NCBI RefSeq assembly: GCF_031128465.2
Contig: NZ_CP155618.1
Coordinates: forward strand, 1 to 64,000
Reading direction: 5' to 3'
From: Mariniflexile litorale
GTDB taxonomy: Bacteria; Bacteroidota; Bacteroidia; Flavobacteriales; Flavobacteriaceae
DNA length: 64,000 nt
In this document: positions 9,788 to 18,215 of the stretch, one piece after another
Position numbering within the stretch: the stretch's first letter is position 1
Layout of the letters: each line of letters begins with the position of its first letter
The notes under the pieces: model-generated
What the model was told of the DNA's origin: nothing
Databases searched by the model: none
The model's input: the letters and a program-made list of their open reading frames with translations, nothing else
Made by a program: the position numbers and the translations under genes

Positions 9788-10537
9788 CTAAATCACTTTT
9801 TTTATAACCCGTAGTTTATGGGTATGTATTTTCTTGTCTACATTATAGATGCCTGAGTGGTCTAACCTATCGATTCTAACCTTTCCATGAGCATGAATGA
9901 TGTAGTTATCGCTCATAATAATACCAACATGGGTAATAACACCTTCGTTATTATCAAAAAAAGCTAAATCTCCAGGTTCGCTTTCTTCTATAAAACTTAA
10001 AGCCTCTCCTTGTGTTGCTTGTTGAGACGCATCGCGTAATAATTTATACCCGTTAAGTTTATAAACCATTTGGGTGAAACCTGAACAATCTATACCAAAA
10101 GGAGATTTTCCACCCCATAAATAAGGTGAATTCAAATATAAGAAAGCCGTTTTAATAAGGTTTTCTTTTACTTTTTTACCTTCAATAAAAGTACCGTCGT
10201 GTTTATGGTTTAAAATAGACAAGCCATTAAGAGAAGATCCTAATAAAATAGGATGTAATTGTTGATTTGTATCTTCAATAAATTCAACTAAATCCGTAGC
10301 TAATCTAGGAGTTTGTTGGTGTAATTCCTGGTATTGTTCTTCGGTAATTTCTAATAACTGTTTATTATCAATCCAACCTTCATACTTATCAAAAGCAAGT
10401 CTTATTTTGCTCCAACTTTTACGCTGTTCTAAAATTTTAAAAATGTCACCATATAAAACTTGCGAAACAAGTTCGCTAATGTCAGTAGGTTCATTTCTAA
10501 GAGGCACCATGCTTAAATTACAAATTCCGTATTGCAT
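9788..10537 (-). CDS. NlpC/P60 (C40) cell-wall peptidase with N-terminal SH3 domain
   Basis: The 249-residue protein probably cleaves peptidoglycan stem peptides (D-Glu to diamino acid). Residues about 1-65 form a bacterial SH3-like domain, and residues about 125-249 the NlpC/P60 domain, with Cys151 in GIDCSGF, His203 in ITHVGI and His215 in YIIHAHG. No clear signal peptide is seen, so export is uncertain. The gene stands between convergent fahA and the thiolase gene on its own strand. Confidence 0.9.
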   Translation of the reverse strand: MQYGICNLSMVPLRNEPTDISELVSQVLYGDIFKILEQRKSWSKIRLAFDKYEGWIDNKQLLEITEEQYQELHQQTPRLATDLVEFIEDTNQQLHPILLGSSLNGLSILNHKHDGTFIEGKKVKENLIKTAFLYLNSPYLWGGKSPFGIDCSGFTQMVYKLNGYKLLRDASQQATQGEALSFIEESEPGDLAFFDNNEGVITHVGIIMSDNYIIHAHGKVRIDRLDHSGIYNVDKKIHTHKLRVIKKVI

Positions 10538-10651
10538 ATAATTATTGTCTATTGCTTATTGATAATTATATATTGAAATGCTGTGAATGATACGGTACTA
10601 AATCTTGAATAAAAAATCATGTTTAAATAAAAATAATCAATAAAAAAATAA

Positions 10652-11836
10652 TCAATCCTCTTTGCGTTCTATAATAATTGCAGATGCGCCACCTCCTCCA
10701 TTACAAATAGCTGCTGCACCAATTTTAGCATTGTTTTGTTGTAACACGTTTAATAATGTGATGATGATTCTAGCTCCAGAACATCCAAGGGGATGACCAA
10801 GCGAAACAGCTCCTCCATTTACATTCACGTTGGTATCGCTAAGTCCTAGTATCTTCATATTAGCCAATCCTACAACTGAGAAAGCTTCGTTAAATTCGAA
10901 AAAATCGACATCATTTAGTGTCATTCCTGCTTTATTTAAAGCTTTGGGCAATGCTTTTGCAGGCGCAGTGGTAAACCATTCTGGTTCGTGTGCAGCATCG
11001 GCATAACTTTTTATAGTAGCCAGAGGTTTTAAACCAAGTTCGTTTGCTTTTTCCTTACTCATTAAAACCACTGCTGCAGCACCGTCATTGATAGTGGAAG
11101 CATTGGCAGCAGTTACCGTACCTTCTTTTGAAAAAGCAGGACGTAATTGCGGAATTTTATCTAAAATAACATTGGTGAATTCTTCGTCTTTACTAACTAT
11201 AACGGGTTCTCCACGTCGTTGCGGGACTTCAACAGGCACAACTTCATTATCAAATTTACCCATATCCCACGCAGCAGCTGCACGTTTATACGATTGTATG
11301 GCAAATGCATCTTGATCTTCACGAGAAAATTCATATTTGGTAGCACAAGCATCGGCACATACACCCATAGCATCTTGATTGTACGCATCAACCAAACCAT
11401 CTTTTTGCATACCGTCAATTAGCGTTGTAGGTCCAAATTTGGTTCCTGTTCTGGCATATAAATAATGTGGAATTAAACTCATGTTTTCCATACCCCCAGC
11501 AACAATAATATCAGCATCTCCTAAAGCAATACTTTGCGCTGCTTGAATAATTGCTTTCATGCCAGAAGCACAAACTTTGTTTATAGTTGTGCAAGGCACC
11601 GTATTTGGTATACCAGCATACATAGCAGCTTGTCTTGCAGGCGCTTGTCCTGTTCCTGCTTGCACCACATTACCCATCAATACTTCGTCAACCCATTCTG
11701 GTTTTAAGTTTATTTTTTGTAAAGCACCTTTTATTGCAATAGCACCCAGTTTAGGTGCAGGAATAGTTGAAAGTGCCCCCATAAAACTACCTATAGGGGT
11801 TCTCACTGCCGAAACAATAACAACTTCTTTATTCAT
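10652..11836 (-). CDS. Acetyl-CoA C-acyltransferase (thiolase)
   Basis: A type II thiolase that condenses or cleaves acetyl-CoA and acyl-CoA. I choose the ATG at 11836 (MNKEVVIVSAVRTPIG, 394 residues) because the upstream extension adds 13 non-conserved residues. The nucleophile is Cys89 in NKVCASGMKAI. The C-terminal FNEAFSV, HPLGCSGAR and CNGGGGAS segments carry the other active-site residues. It may serve acetoacetate metabolism, fitting fahA nearby, or beta-oxidation; the sequence alone does not say. Confidence 0.95.
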   Translation of the reverse strand: MNKEVVIVSAVRTPIGSFMGALSTIPAPKLGAIAIKGALQKINLKPEWVDEVLMGNVVQAGTGQAPARQAAMYAGIPNTVPCTTINKVCASGMKAIIQAAQSIALGDADIIVAGGMENMSLIPHYLYARTGTKFGPTTLIDGMQKDGLVDAYNQDAMGVCADACATKYEFSREDQDAFAIQSYKRAAAAWDMGKFDNEVVPVEVPQRRGEPVIVSKDEEFTNVILDKIPQLRPAFSKEGTVTAANASTINDGAAAVVLMSKEKANELGLKPLATIKSYADAAHEPEWFTTAPAKALPKALNKAGMTLNDVDFFEFNEAFSVVGLANMKILGLSDTNVNVNGGAVSLGHPLGCSGARIIITLLNVLQQNNAKIGAAAICNGGGGASAIIIERKED

Positions 11837-11937
11837 GTGATAAAACTTAAACTTATTATATGCGAAAATAATCATTTTTTAATAGAAATTAGAGCGATTC
11901 AATGATTATAAAAAATAGGATTACCTTATAATTTTAT

Positions 11938-11945
11938 TACATTTG
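11938..11945 (+). promoter_or_regulatory. Candidate -7 box before the 7TM-HD gene
   Basis: TACATTTG is an exact TAnnTTTG match 19 bases before the ATG at 11965. No clear -33 TTTG is placed about 20 bases further upstream, so this is a half-match only. Confidence 0.4.
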
Positions 11946-11964
11946 GTTTCACTTAACTTTTTAA

Positions 11965-14016
11965 ATGGAAGACTTTATAAATAAATTATACAGAAACCAT
12001 TCCTTGATTTACAAAGGTCTGCTGTTTATTTGTACCACTTTTTTAATTGTGTACTTGTTTCCCAAAAGCGGGAAGTTTAAATATAATTTTGAAAAAGGAA
12101 AACCTTGGCAATCTGAAAATTTATATGCACCTTTTAACTTTGCTATAAAAAAATCGGATGCTGAAATCGCTTCAGAAAAACAAGTACTGATTGATCATTC
12201 TATTTTATATTTTGATGTAGATGCTACCGTTAAAACAAAAGTAAACACATTATATAAGGAACAATTTAGAAGTGTTTTTTCTGATTCTATTTCAAAAAGA
12301 ACCTTAAACACTTTATATAAAGTAGGACAAGAAATAATCTCTGAGTTTTATGCTTTTGGGGTTCTAAATGAAAGTTATAGTTTTTCTGAAGATAGAGCCA
12401 TTGCTATTCTTGACGAACGCGTAAAAAAACAAGACGGCTTTTTCTCCGATTTAATAAAACAAGATGCTGTGACACCTGTAATAAATAGGGTCTTGGAAAA
12501 ACATAAATTAACTCAATATAAAACTAATTTTGTATCCCTTTTTTTTGAACTTATTCAACCTAATTTAATCTTTGACAAATCGTTTACAGAAAAAGCGCTG
12601 CAAGAAGAGTTGAATAAAATTGCATATGCTAGAGGAAGTGTTGAAAAAGAAACTTTAATTATATCGAAAGGAGAAATCATTGAAGGTGATAAATATCAAA
12701 TTTTAAAGTCGTTACAATCAGAATACGAATCGCAGGTTTGGAATAAATCCAATTACAACTGGATACTCTTTGCGTACACTTTATTAGTATCCTTAGCCCT
12801 ATTAATGTTGCTTTTGTTTCTAAGGAAATATAGAAAAGAAGAAGTATTTGAAAACAACACGAAAGTAACCTTCATCTTCTTTAATGTCTTTTTAATGATC
12901 TTTATTACAACCTTGGTTATAAATTACGACTCCAAGTTTGTTTACGTGGTTCCAATTTGTATTTTACCACTTATATTTAAAGCATTTTTCGATGCCCGCT
13001 TAGGCTTATTTGCTCACGTAATTACAGTACTGCTGTTAGGTTTTATAGTACCTAATAGTTACGAATACATGTTTCTTCAAATTATAGCAGGTATTGTTAC
13101 TATTTTAACAGTTTCAGAATTGTATAAACGTGCTAATTTATTTATTTCAGTAGGACAAATAACCCTTATATATATTATCGCTTATTTTGCGTTTTTTGTT
13201 ATTCACGAAGGCAGTGTAGAAACTATCGAATGGAAAATGTTTATATGGTTTGTTTTAAGCGGACTCGCAACGTTATTTGTACAACCCTTAATTTATGCTT
13301 ATGAAAAGATTTTTGGATTGGTCTCCGATGTATCACTTTTAGAACTGTCTGATACGAATTCAAAACTATTAAAGGAACTTTCTAACAAAGCACCTGGTAC
13401 GTTTCACCATTCTTTAAATGTAGCAAATCTTGCTGAAGCATCAGCCAACGAAATAGGTGCTAATGCTATGTTAGTTCGAGTAGGCGCTTTGTATCATGAT
13501 ATTGGCAAAATGAAGAACCCAACCTATTTTACTGAAAATCAATCCACAGGAATTAATCCGCACGACGAACTTTCATCTAAAGAAAGTGCAAGAATAATTA
13601 CAGGACATGTGATTGATGGTATTGAAATAGCCAAGAAATATAATTTACCAGATAGAGTGATCGATTTTATTAGAACCCACCACGGTACAAGTGTTGTTTA
13701 TTATTTTTACATGCAGGAGAAAAAAGATTTCGAAGATGTAGATAAATTAGATTTCAGTTATCCAGGTCCTAAGCCTTTTAGTAAAGAAACAGCTATTTTA
13801 ATGATGTGTGATAGTGTTGAAGCTGCTTCTAAAAGTTTAAAAGACCCTACCTCCACTAAAATTGATGCTTTTGTTGAAAATATAATAGACAAGCAAATAG
13901 AAGCGGGTCAATTCTTAAATGCAAACATTACTTTTAAAGAAATTCAATCCATAAAAAAAGTTTTAAAGCATAAGTTGGCTAATATCTATCACTTACGTAT
14001 AGAATATCCCGAATAA
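11965..14016 (+). CDS. 7TM-HD family membrane phosphohydrolase (PgpH-like)
   Basis: The 683-residue membrane protein has one N-terminal TM (about 15-33), an extracytoplasmic 7TMR-HDED-type domain (about 40-260), a block of seven predicted TM helices (about 264-460), and a cytoplasmic HD domain with HHSLNVANLA and the HDIG motif at 511-514. This is the order of PgpH, a cyclic-di-AMP phosphodiesterase in Firmicutes. A c-di-AMP role here is inference. It is followed by the tRNA pair. Confidence 0.9.
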   Translation: MEDFINKLYRNHSLIYKGLLFICTTFLIVYLFPKSGKFKYNFEKGKPWQSENLYAPFNFAIKKSDAEIASEKQVLIDHSILYFDVDATVKTKVNTLYKEQFRSVFSDSISKRTLNTLYKVGQEIISEFYAFGVLNESYSFSEDRAIAILDERVKKQDGFFSDLIKQDAVTPVINRVLEKHKLTQYKTNFVSLFFELIQPNLIFDKSFTEKALQEELNKIAYARGSVEKETLIISKGEIIEGDKYQILKSLQSEYESQVWNKSNYNWILFAYTLLVSLALLMLLLFLRKYRKEEVFENNTKVTFIFFNVFLMIFITTLVINYDSKFVYVVPICILPLIFKAFFDARLGLFAHVITVLLLGFIVPNSYEYMFLQIIAGIVTILTVSELYKRANLFISVGQITLIYIIAYFAFFVIHEGSVETIEWKMFIWFVLSGLATLFVQPLIYAYEKIFGLVSDVSLLELSDTNSKLLKELSNKAPGTFHHSLNVANLAEASANEIGANAMLVRVGALYHDIGKMKNPTYFTENQSTGINPHDELSSKESARIITGHVIDGIEIAKKYNLPDRVIDFIRTHHGTSVVYYFYMQEKKDFEDVDKLDFSYPGPKPFSKETAILMMCDSVEAASKSLKDPTSTKIDAFVENIIDKQIEAGQFLNANITFKEIQSIKKVLKHKLANIYHLRIEYPE

Positions 14017-14044
14017 AAAAAAAGTAAAAAAAGTGAAAAAATTG

Positions 14045-14076
14045 TTTGTGTGATATGGGAGTAAAAGTTACATTTG
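14045..14076 (+). promoter_or_regulatory. Promoter of the tRNA-Ser/tRNA-Pro pair
   Basis: TTTG (14045-14048), a 20-base spacer, then TACATTTG (14069-14076) is a full match to the Bacteroidota sigma-ABfr promoter pattern, 43 bases before tRNA-Ser. It is the clearest housekeeping promoter in the window. Confidence 0.8.
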
Positions 14077-14119
14077 CATCCGCATTTAACCATAAGTGCT
14101 TAGTTCATTAAAAAATAAC

Positions 14120-14206
14120 GGAGAGGTGCCTGAGTGGCCGAAAGGAACGGTTTGCTAAATCGTCGTAGGTGAAAACTTACCCAGGGTTCGAATCCCTGTC
14201 TCTCCG
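14120..14206 (+). tRNA. tRNA-Ser (anticodon GCU)
   Basis: An 87-base class II tRNA. The acceptor stem GGAGAGG pairs with TCTCTCC (one G-U), discriminator G at 14206. The anticodon loop TTGCTAA sits on a 5-bp stem, giving GCU, which reads AGC/AGU serine codons. A long variable arm and the T-arm CAGGG-TTCGAAT-CCCTG are present. CCA is not encoded. Confidence 0.97.
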
Positions 14207-14238
14207 CTAATTTATTTTAGAAATTTAGATAACCAAAT

Positions 14239-14313
14239 CGGGGTGTAGCGTAGCCCGGTTATCGCGCCTGCTTTGGGAGCAGGAGGTCGCAGGTTCGAAT
14301 CCTGCCACCCCGA
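14239..14313 (+). tRNA. tRNA-Pro (anticodon UGG)
   Basis: A 75-base tRNA with acceptor CGGGGTG/CACCCCG and discriminator A. Stem CCTGC/GCAGG holds the loop TTTGGGA, giving anticodon UGG, which reads proline codons. The T-arm GCAGG-TTCGAAT-CCTGC is standard. It lies 32 bases after tRNA-Ser and is probably on the same transcript. Confidence 0.97.
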
Positions 14314-14337
14314 CAAATTAGTATATCTATCAACATC

Positions 14338-14371
14338 AAAAACCTGTTAATCAAACGATTAACAGGTTTTT
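14338..14371 (+). terminator. Intrinsic terminator after the tRNA pair
   Basis: A perfect 12-bp stem AACCTGTTAATC (14341-14352) and GATTAACAGGTT (14357-14368), 4-base loop AAAC, extended by AAA/TTT and followed by a T-run. It ends the tRNA transcript just before the insertion sequence. Confidence 0.85.
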
Positions 14372-14424
14372 GCGTTTTTATTGATATCATAGAAAGTAAA
14401 ATGGATCAAGGCTAAAAGTTGTGT

Positions 14425-15417
14425 TTAAGCAAAAATAGTGGTTAATCTAAAAAGGAAAAATTCTATATTTTTGACACCTCTAAACTGGGCTCTAAAGGCT
14501 TTTATCTTTGCGTTAAAAGATTCAGCAGAAGCATTTGTACTTCGATTGATGAAATAGTTAAGTATAGATCTATAGTTTAGGGTTATCGTATTTGCTATTG
14601 TATTGAATGCTCTAAATCCAGATTGTTCAACATCTTTATACCAATGCGCTAGCTTTGTGTATGCAGTTTCTACTGATTTTGCTGTATTGAAAATATTTCT
14701 AAGGCCTTGAACTAGGTTAAATGCTAGTTGGATATCAGGATATTGATCGAAGAGTATTTTGCTTCTCTGGTATTGATTTTCCGTCCAATTAGAGGGTGCT
14801 TTGTAGAGTAAATACCTGCTTCTTGCTAAGAGTTGTTTTCTGGTATCTCCATTATCAAAGACCTCTTGTTTATAGGTCTTGTGATTTGCTCTGGCAAGTT
14901 TTATGTTTTCGTTTTCTAGATCTATGGCGTCCCACCTATATTTGATTCTTATATCTTGTAGTGCTTCCAAGGCTAATTTCTGTACATGAAACCGATCAGT
15001 AACCTGTATGGCTTTTGGGAAACATTTTTTAGCGATAGTTTTCATTGAGTTAGCCATGTCTAGTGTAATCTCTTTAACCTTCGTTCTTTTCTTTGCTGAT
15101 AATTTAAGAAGCTGTTCTATAATAGGTTCTACTTTAGTGCCAGAAAAAATGGCAACGATACTTCCTTTTTTACCTTTGGCTTTTTTGTTGGTAATGATGG
15201 TGTAGAGTTCTCCCTTTGACAAAGCAGTCTCATCAATAGATAAATGGCTTCCTATATTTTCAGGAAAGATGAGATATTGTTTTGCATGTTTCTTCTGATT
15301 CCAGTCTTTAAAATCACTTAAATAATCTTTATACTGACGTTGTAGTTTTTTACCATCAACGCCATAAAAATGTCCTATGGTATGACAATCTGAAGCTCTA
15401 GTATTGATTAATTTCTT
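14425..15417 (-). CDS. ISL3/ISAon1-type transposase, catalytic part
   Basis: The frame is open from 15417 with no ATG near its beginning; an internal TTG at 15222 is not the true start because conserved sequence continues upstream (ASDCHTIGHFYGVDGKK, then HLSIDETALSKGELYT). The DDE residues are probably the Asp of SIDET, the Asp of TDRFHVQKLA and the Glu of SAESFNAKIKAFRAQF, all ISL3 signatures. Its frame is +1 (or -2) relative to the upstream gene with an 18-base overlap, so it is made by frameshifting, by re-initiation, or the copy is damaged. Confidence 0.85.
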   Translation of the reverse strand, partial: KKLINTRASDCHTIGHFYGVDGKKLQRQYKDYLSDFKDWNQKKHAKQYLIFPENIGSHLSIDETALSKGELYTIITNKKAKGKKGSIVAIFSGTKVEPIIEQLLKLSAKKRTKVKEITLDMANSMKTIAKKCFPKAIQVTDRFHVQKLALEALQDIRIKYRWDAIDLENENIKLARANHKTYKQEVFDNGDTRKQLLARSRYLLYKAPSNWTENQYQRSKILFDQYPDIQLAFNLVQGLRNIFNTAKSVETAYTKLAHWYKDVEQSGFRAFNTIANTITLNYRSILNYFINRSTNASAESFNAKIKAFRAQFRGVKNIEFFLFRLTTIFA

Positions 15418-15751
15418 TTAAAAAAGCAGCGAACTCTGATGTCATACGAGTTCCCTGTGCTACTAAGTTCCAATCTCTCTGCACGACTTGTTTGGTGGTC
15501 TTGTCTAACCATCTGCGACGCTTAACATGCAGGTAAACTGTATTGCCTCGTAAAGGAAAATCTTGGATGGTTACTTCTTTATGAAAACCATGCGCAATTA
15601 ATGTGCGTTTAGATTCTTCTTTAGGTGTTGCATTTTGTTCTTCAAAGTAAAGATGCATGACTTCGCCATTTTTAGTATGCTTTACAAGATCAAAATGGTT
15701 GATTAGAAATTCAGGTAAAATAAGTTTGAGTAGTTCTAGATAATGGTCCAA
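15398..15751 (-). CDS. ISAon1-type transposase N-terminal region protein
   Basis: The 117-residue protein begins MDHYLELLKLILPEF and contains the basic segment YLHVKRRRWLDKTTKQVV, typical of the separate N-terminal reading frame seen in Bacteroidota ISL3-type elements. It probably gives DNA binding to the transposase. Its 3' end has the run TTTTTTAAAA (15425-15416), a plausible slippage site, then TAG at 15400-15398. Confidence 0.8.
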   Translation of the reverse strand: MDHYLELLKLILPEFLINHFDLVKHTKNGEVMHLYFEEQNATPKEESKRTLIAHGFHKEVTIQDFPLRGNTVYLHVKRRRWLDKTTKQVVQRDWNLVAQGTRMTSEFAAFLKEINQY

Positions 15752-15980
15752 AATCTTTTTTTTGCAAAAATCCGAAAACTATAGGTAATTCACACACAAC
15801 TTTTGGTCATGATCCAGTAAATTCAAGAATATCAAGCACACAAATTTATACCAAGGGCCTGAAACGGAAAGTGAGTAATGATATAAAGAAATTGAGAGCC
15901 CCATCTTTGAACGCAAAAAACAATTCAGAAAAAGAGTCTTAAAGTCTATAGACCTTTCAAGGATAAAGAAAATGTATAAA

Positions 15981-16010
15981 AAAAGGAAACCATTTAATGA
16001 TTTCCTTTTT
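15981..16010. terminator. Hairpin between the IS and the XRE gene
   Basis: AAAAGGAAA (15981-15989) and TTTCCTTTT (16001-16009) form a 9-bp stem with a T/A-run on both sides, so it could stop transcription from either strand, most likely that of the XRE gene. The rest of 15817-15980 shows no gene. Confidence 0.65.
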
Positions 16011-16035
16011 ATAGTATATTTTGTGTTGAGTAATT

Positions 16036-16440
16036 TTATTTTTCTTTCATTAGCTTTTCCAAATAGCCAATTTTATCTTGCTCTGATTTTAAAAGACGTT
16101 CGTAGAGTTTTCTGTTTTCTTCATACGAATCCATAAGTTTATCTAAAGGGTTGAAAGTACAATGGTTATTAAATGTTCCTTCACTGCTATCATTAAAATT
16201 ATTAAAGTAATTTATGGCTAACTCTTCTGAAAAATTTCCAATGGCTTCTTTTGTAACCCCAAGCACTTTAGCAATTTGCTCCAGTTTATCATCCTCAACT
16301 TTTTCAGATTGCTCTATTTTAGAAACAGCCTGTTGACTAATACCCAATTCTTCCGCAAGGGTTTCTTGTTTCATGCCTCTAAGCTCTCTAATACGGCTTA
16401 TTTTTCTACCGATATGGTTTGGTTTTGTTGCTGTTTCCAT
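16036..16440 (-). CDS. XRE-family helix-turn-helix regulator
   Basis: The 134-residue protein has an N-terminal HTH_3 domain at about 10-65 (GRKISRIRELRGMKQETLAEELGIS begins it, with QQAVSKIEQ as the recognition helix), a linker, and a C-terminal helical tail rich in Glu and Lys (about 105-134) that may mediate oligomerisation. The targets are unknown. It is a single gene with a terminator at 15981-16010, and the 277 bases upstream hold no gene. Confidence 0.88.
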   Translation of the reverse strand: METATKPNHIGRKISRIRELRGMKQETLAEELGISQQAVSKIEQSEKVEDDKLEQIAKVLGVTKEAIGNFSEELAINYFNNFNDSSEGTFNNHCTFNPLDKLMDSYEENRKLYERLLKSEQDKIGYLEKLMKEK

Positions 16441-16673
16441 ATTTCAAATATAAGATTTTTTCTAAAATTTATCATACTTGTAAAAAACAAATTAAAGTGA
16501 GTACCATACAACTTGGTTTGGTTCTTTACATTAACAAATAGTTTTTAATTTATGTAAAACAAATTATCATGGACTCAAAAATTTCTGAAAATGCAATAAG
16601 TACTGTTTCAAGCACATAGTAAAAAAAGCTAAAAATAGTTACAAGTAGTTTTCTCAACTTATCTGATAAATAA

Positions 16674-16715
16674 TAAAAGCAGCATCAGTTTAGTTTGCTG
16701 ATACTGCTTTTTTTT
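16674..16715 (-). terminator. Terminator of the DUF4625/TonB receptor block
   Basis: AAAGCAGCATCAG and CTGATACTGCTTT form a long stem with one mismatch around a 9-base loop, flanked by a long T-run on the plus side and A/T-rich sequence on the other. It lies immediately after the stop of the last gene of the minus-strand block. The XRE side (16441-16673) has no recognisable feature. Confidence 0.65.
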
Positions 16716-16717
16716 TA

Positions 16718-17668
16718 TTAATCCATGATGATATCTACTTCAATATAATGGTAGACACTTAAGTTATGCGTAGTGTTTGTGTAAACAACCCCTAAATAAT
16801 ATTCACCAGTTTCCCATTCTTTTTCACCATTAATAGGATTAGGTTCAGGTGTGTTGTTATCATGAGAAGCACCAATACTAAATTCGGGTGCCGAACGAGT
16901 AAAACCACCTTGGCCATCAAATAATATATTGCTAAAAGAATATACATCTTCTTTATTTTCATGTTCAAAAAAGTCGTAAACGATGACCTTTGAAAAATCG
17001 ATGTCATCCACAATTTTTGGAAGGTGGTTCGCAGATTTTTTGATAAATAGAAGGTACATTTTCCCATCTCCATTTACCTTCTTGATTATAGCGGAAGATT
17101 TAAATACATTACCTTCAGAATATACGACTTCTTCTGGATTTTGAAGTAATTCATTTACATATTGATACATGGAGTCGGTATAGAAATCCATCAGATACAA
17201 ATAAGGATCTACTGGTAAATTTGAAGCATCCATGAGTTTTATTGTGTAGGTTTCTTCTAGGCTTGTGCCATTTTGATCGTGTATAATAATAAGGAAATCA
17301 TAAATGCCTTCCACAGCATCTTCAGGAACATCAAAATGTTTGTGAATATTGGTGTTTTTCATACCTTGGTATTCGTCCCATGTAATTTCATAGGACCAGT
17401 CCTGGGCATATGTTTCACCACTTCGTGGTTGTATTTTTATTTGGACATTTTTAATGAAATTCCCAGCTACCACATCCACATCAAAATGAAAATCTCTACC
17501 AATTACACCAACGCCATTGTTGCCCGAACCTATTTCAATATTTTCAATAGTTGGCTTAAGCAGCTCAGGTTGAGTATCGTCATCCTTATTACAAGAAGTA
17601 AATAGGAGCGTTATTAAAAGAGTTGGTATTAAATAAAATTGTAATTTATTTTTAAGAATTGTTTTCAT
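16718..17668 (-). CDS. DUF4625-containing lipoprotein
   Basis: The 316-residue protein has a lipobox ending at Cys26 (LLFTSCNKDD) and then a DUF4625-type beta-sandwich: the region to about 150 has GRDFHFDVDVVAG and the IHKHFDVPEDAVEGIYDF stretch shared with the two upstream neighbours. The later half (about 150-316) is not recognised. It is probably surface or periplasmic. The conserved His residues suggest metal binding. It is the last gene of the TonB-receptor block. Confidence 0.7.
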   Translation of the reverse strand: MKTILKNKLQFYLIPTLLITLLFTSCNKDDDTQPELLKPTIENIEIGSGNNGVGVIGRDFHFDVDVVAGNFIKNVQIKIQPRSGETYAQDWSYEITWDEYQGMKNTNIHKHFDVPEDAVEGIYDFLIIIHDQNGTSLEETYTIKLMDASNLPVDPYLYLMDFYTDSMYQYVNELLQNPEEVVYSEGNVFKSSAIIKKVNGDGKMYLLFIKKSANHLPKIVDDIDFSKVIVYDFFEHENKEDVYSFSNILFDGQGGFTRSAPEFSIGASHDNNTPEPNPINGEKEWETGEYYLGVVYTNTTHNLSVYHYIEVDIIMD

Positions 17669-17681
17669 ATTCAGGTTTTAT

Positions 17682-18161
17682 TTAGTCTATAATTTTTATA
17701 TCTACCGACGTTCTACTTTGCCATCCTGTCTCATCTGTTACAGAATAGGCACAGTGATAATCTCCTGTATCTATATTATGGGGGATTGTTAAAGTGATGT
17801 TAATTTCATAACTAGTCAATCCGCTTTCTATGTGATAGTTTTCCATAAAAATAAACGGATTTATAGCTTGTTTTACTTCCTCTAACTCACATTTTTCTCC
17901 TTGATCATCATGTGTGTGGCGATCAAAATTATGGTGGATATCCAAGCTATAAGAAGCCAATGCTTGGTTGTCTGCAACTTTTGCTTTAAAATTGTAGGTT
18001 TCTCCTTTTACAAGTTGTGCACAGGCTTGGGGGAATCCTTCATTATAGTTAATAGTTATAGTTGGTTTTTGCTCGTCCTTCTTAACACTATCATCGCTCG
18101 AACAAGACGCTAAAAGAAATATGAAAAGTAAAAAGCAACTATATTTTGATATTATTCTCAT
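17682..18161 (-). CDS. DUF4625-containing lipoprotein, short
   Basis: The 159-residue protein has a lipobox at Cys20 (FIFLLASCSSDD) and one DUF4625-like domain. The segment SLDIHHNFDRHTHDDQGE (about 79-97) is strikingly rich in His and Asp, and a Cys-containing EKCELEE follows; these are plausible metal ligands. The C-terminal DTGDYHCAYSVTDETG is the strand pattern shared with the neighbours. It is the middle of three related lipoproteins in one operon. Confidence 0.7.
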   Translation of the reverse strand: MRIISKYSCFLLFIFLLASCSSDDSVKKDEQKPTITINYNEGFPQACAQLVKGETYNFKAKVADNQALASYSLDIHHNFDRHTHDDQGEKCELEEVKQAINPFIFMENYHIESGLTSYEINITLTIPHNIDTGDYHCAYSVTDETGWQSRTSVDIKIID

Positions 18162-18215
18162 TTTATAAGATTTAGAACCGCATAGTATAAGTATGTACTA
18201 TGCGGTTTAATTATT

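Larger units (their letters stand above)
14402..15816 (-). mobile_element. ISL3-family (ISAon1-type) insertion sequence
   Basis: The element is about 1415 bases. Its ends form an imperfect inverted repeat: TGGATCAAGGCTAAAAG... from 14402, and TGGATCATGACCAAAAG... read inwards from 15816, with three mismatches in the first 24. It carries an N-terminal-region gene (15398-15751) and a DDE transposase (14425-15417) in a different frame. No clean 8-base target duplication is visible (flanks AAGTAAAA and GTAAATTC), so the insertion is old or rearranged. It lies between the tRNA terminator and a regulator gene. Confidence 0.85.

Noticed and set aside
11088-11840. Open frames on the plus strand inside the thiolase gene
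   Set aside because: Antisense shadows; the thiolase frame is fully conserved across the region.
14394-15824. Target-site duplication flanking the insertion sequence
   Set aside because: Flanks AAGTAAAA and GTAAATTC share only a GTAAA string out of register, so no true duplication can be claimed.
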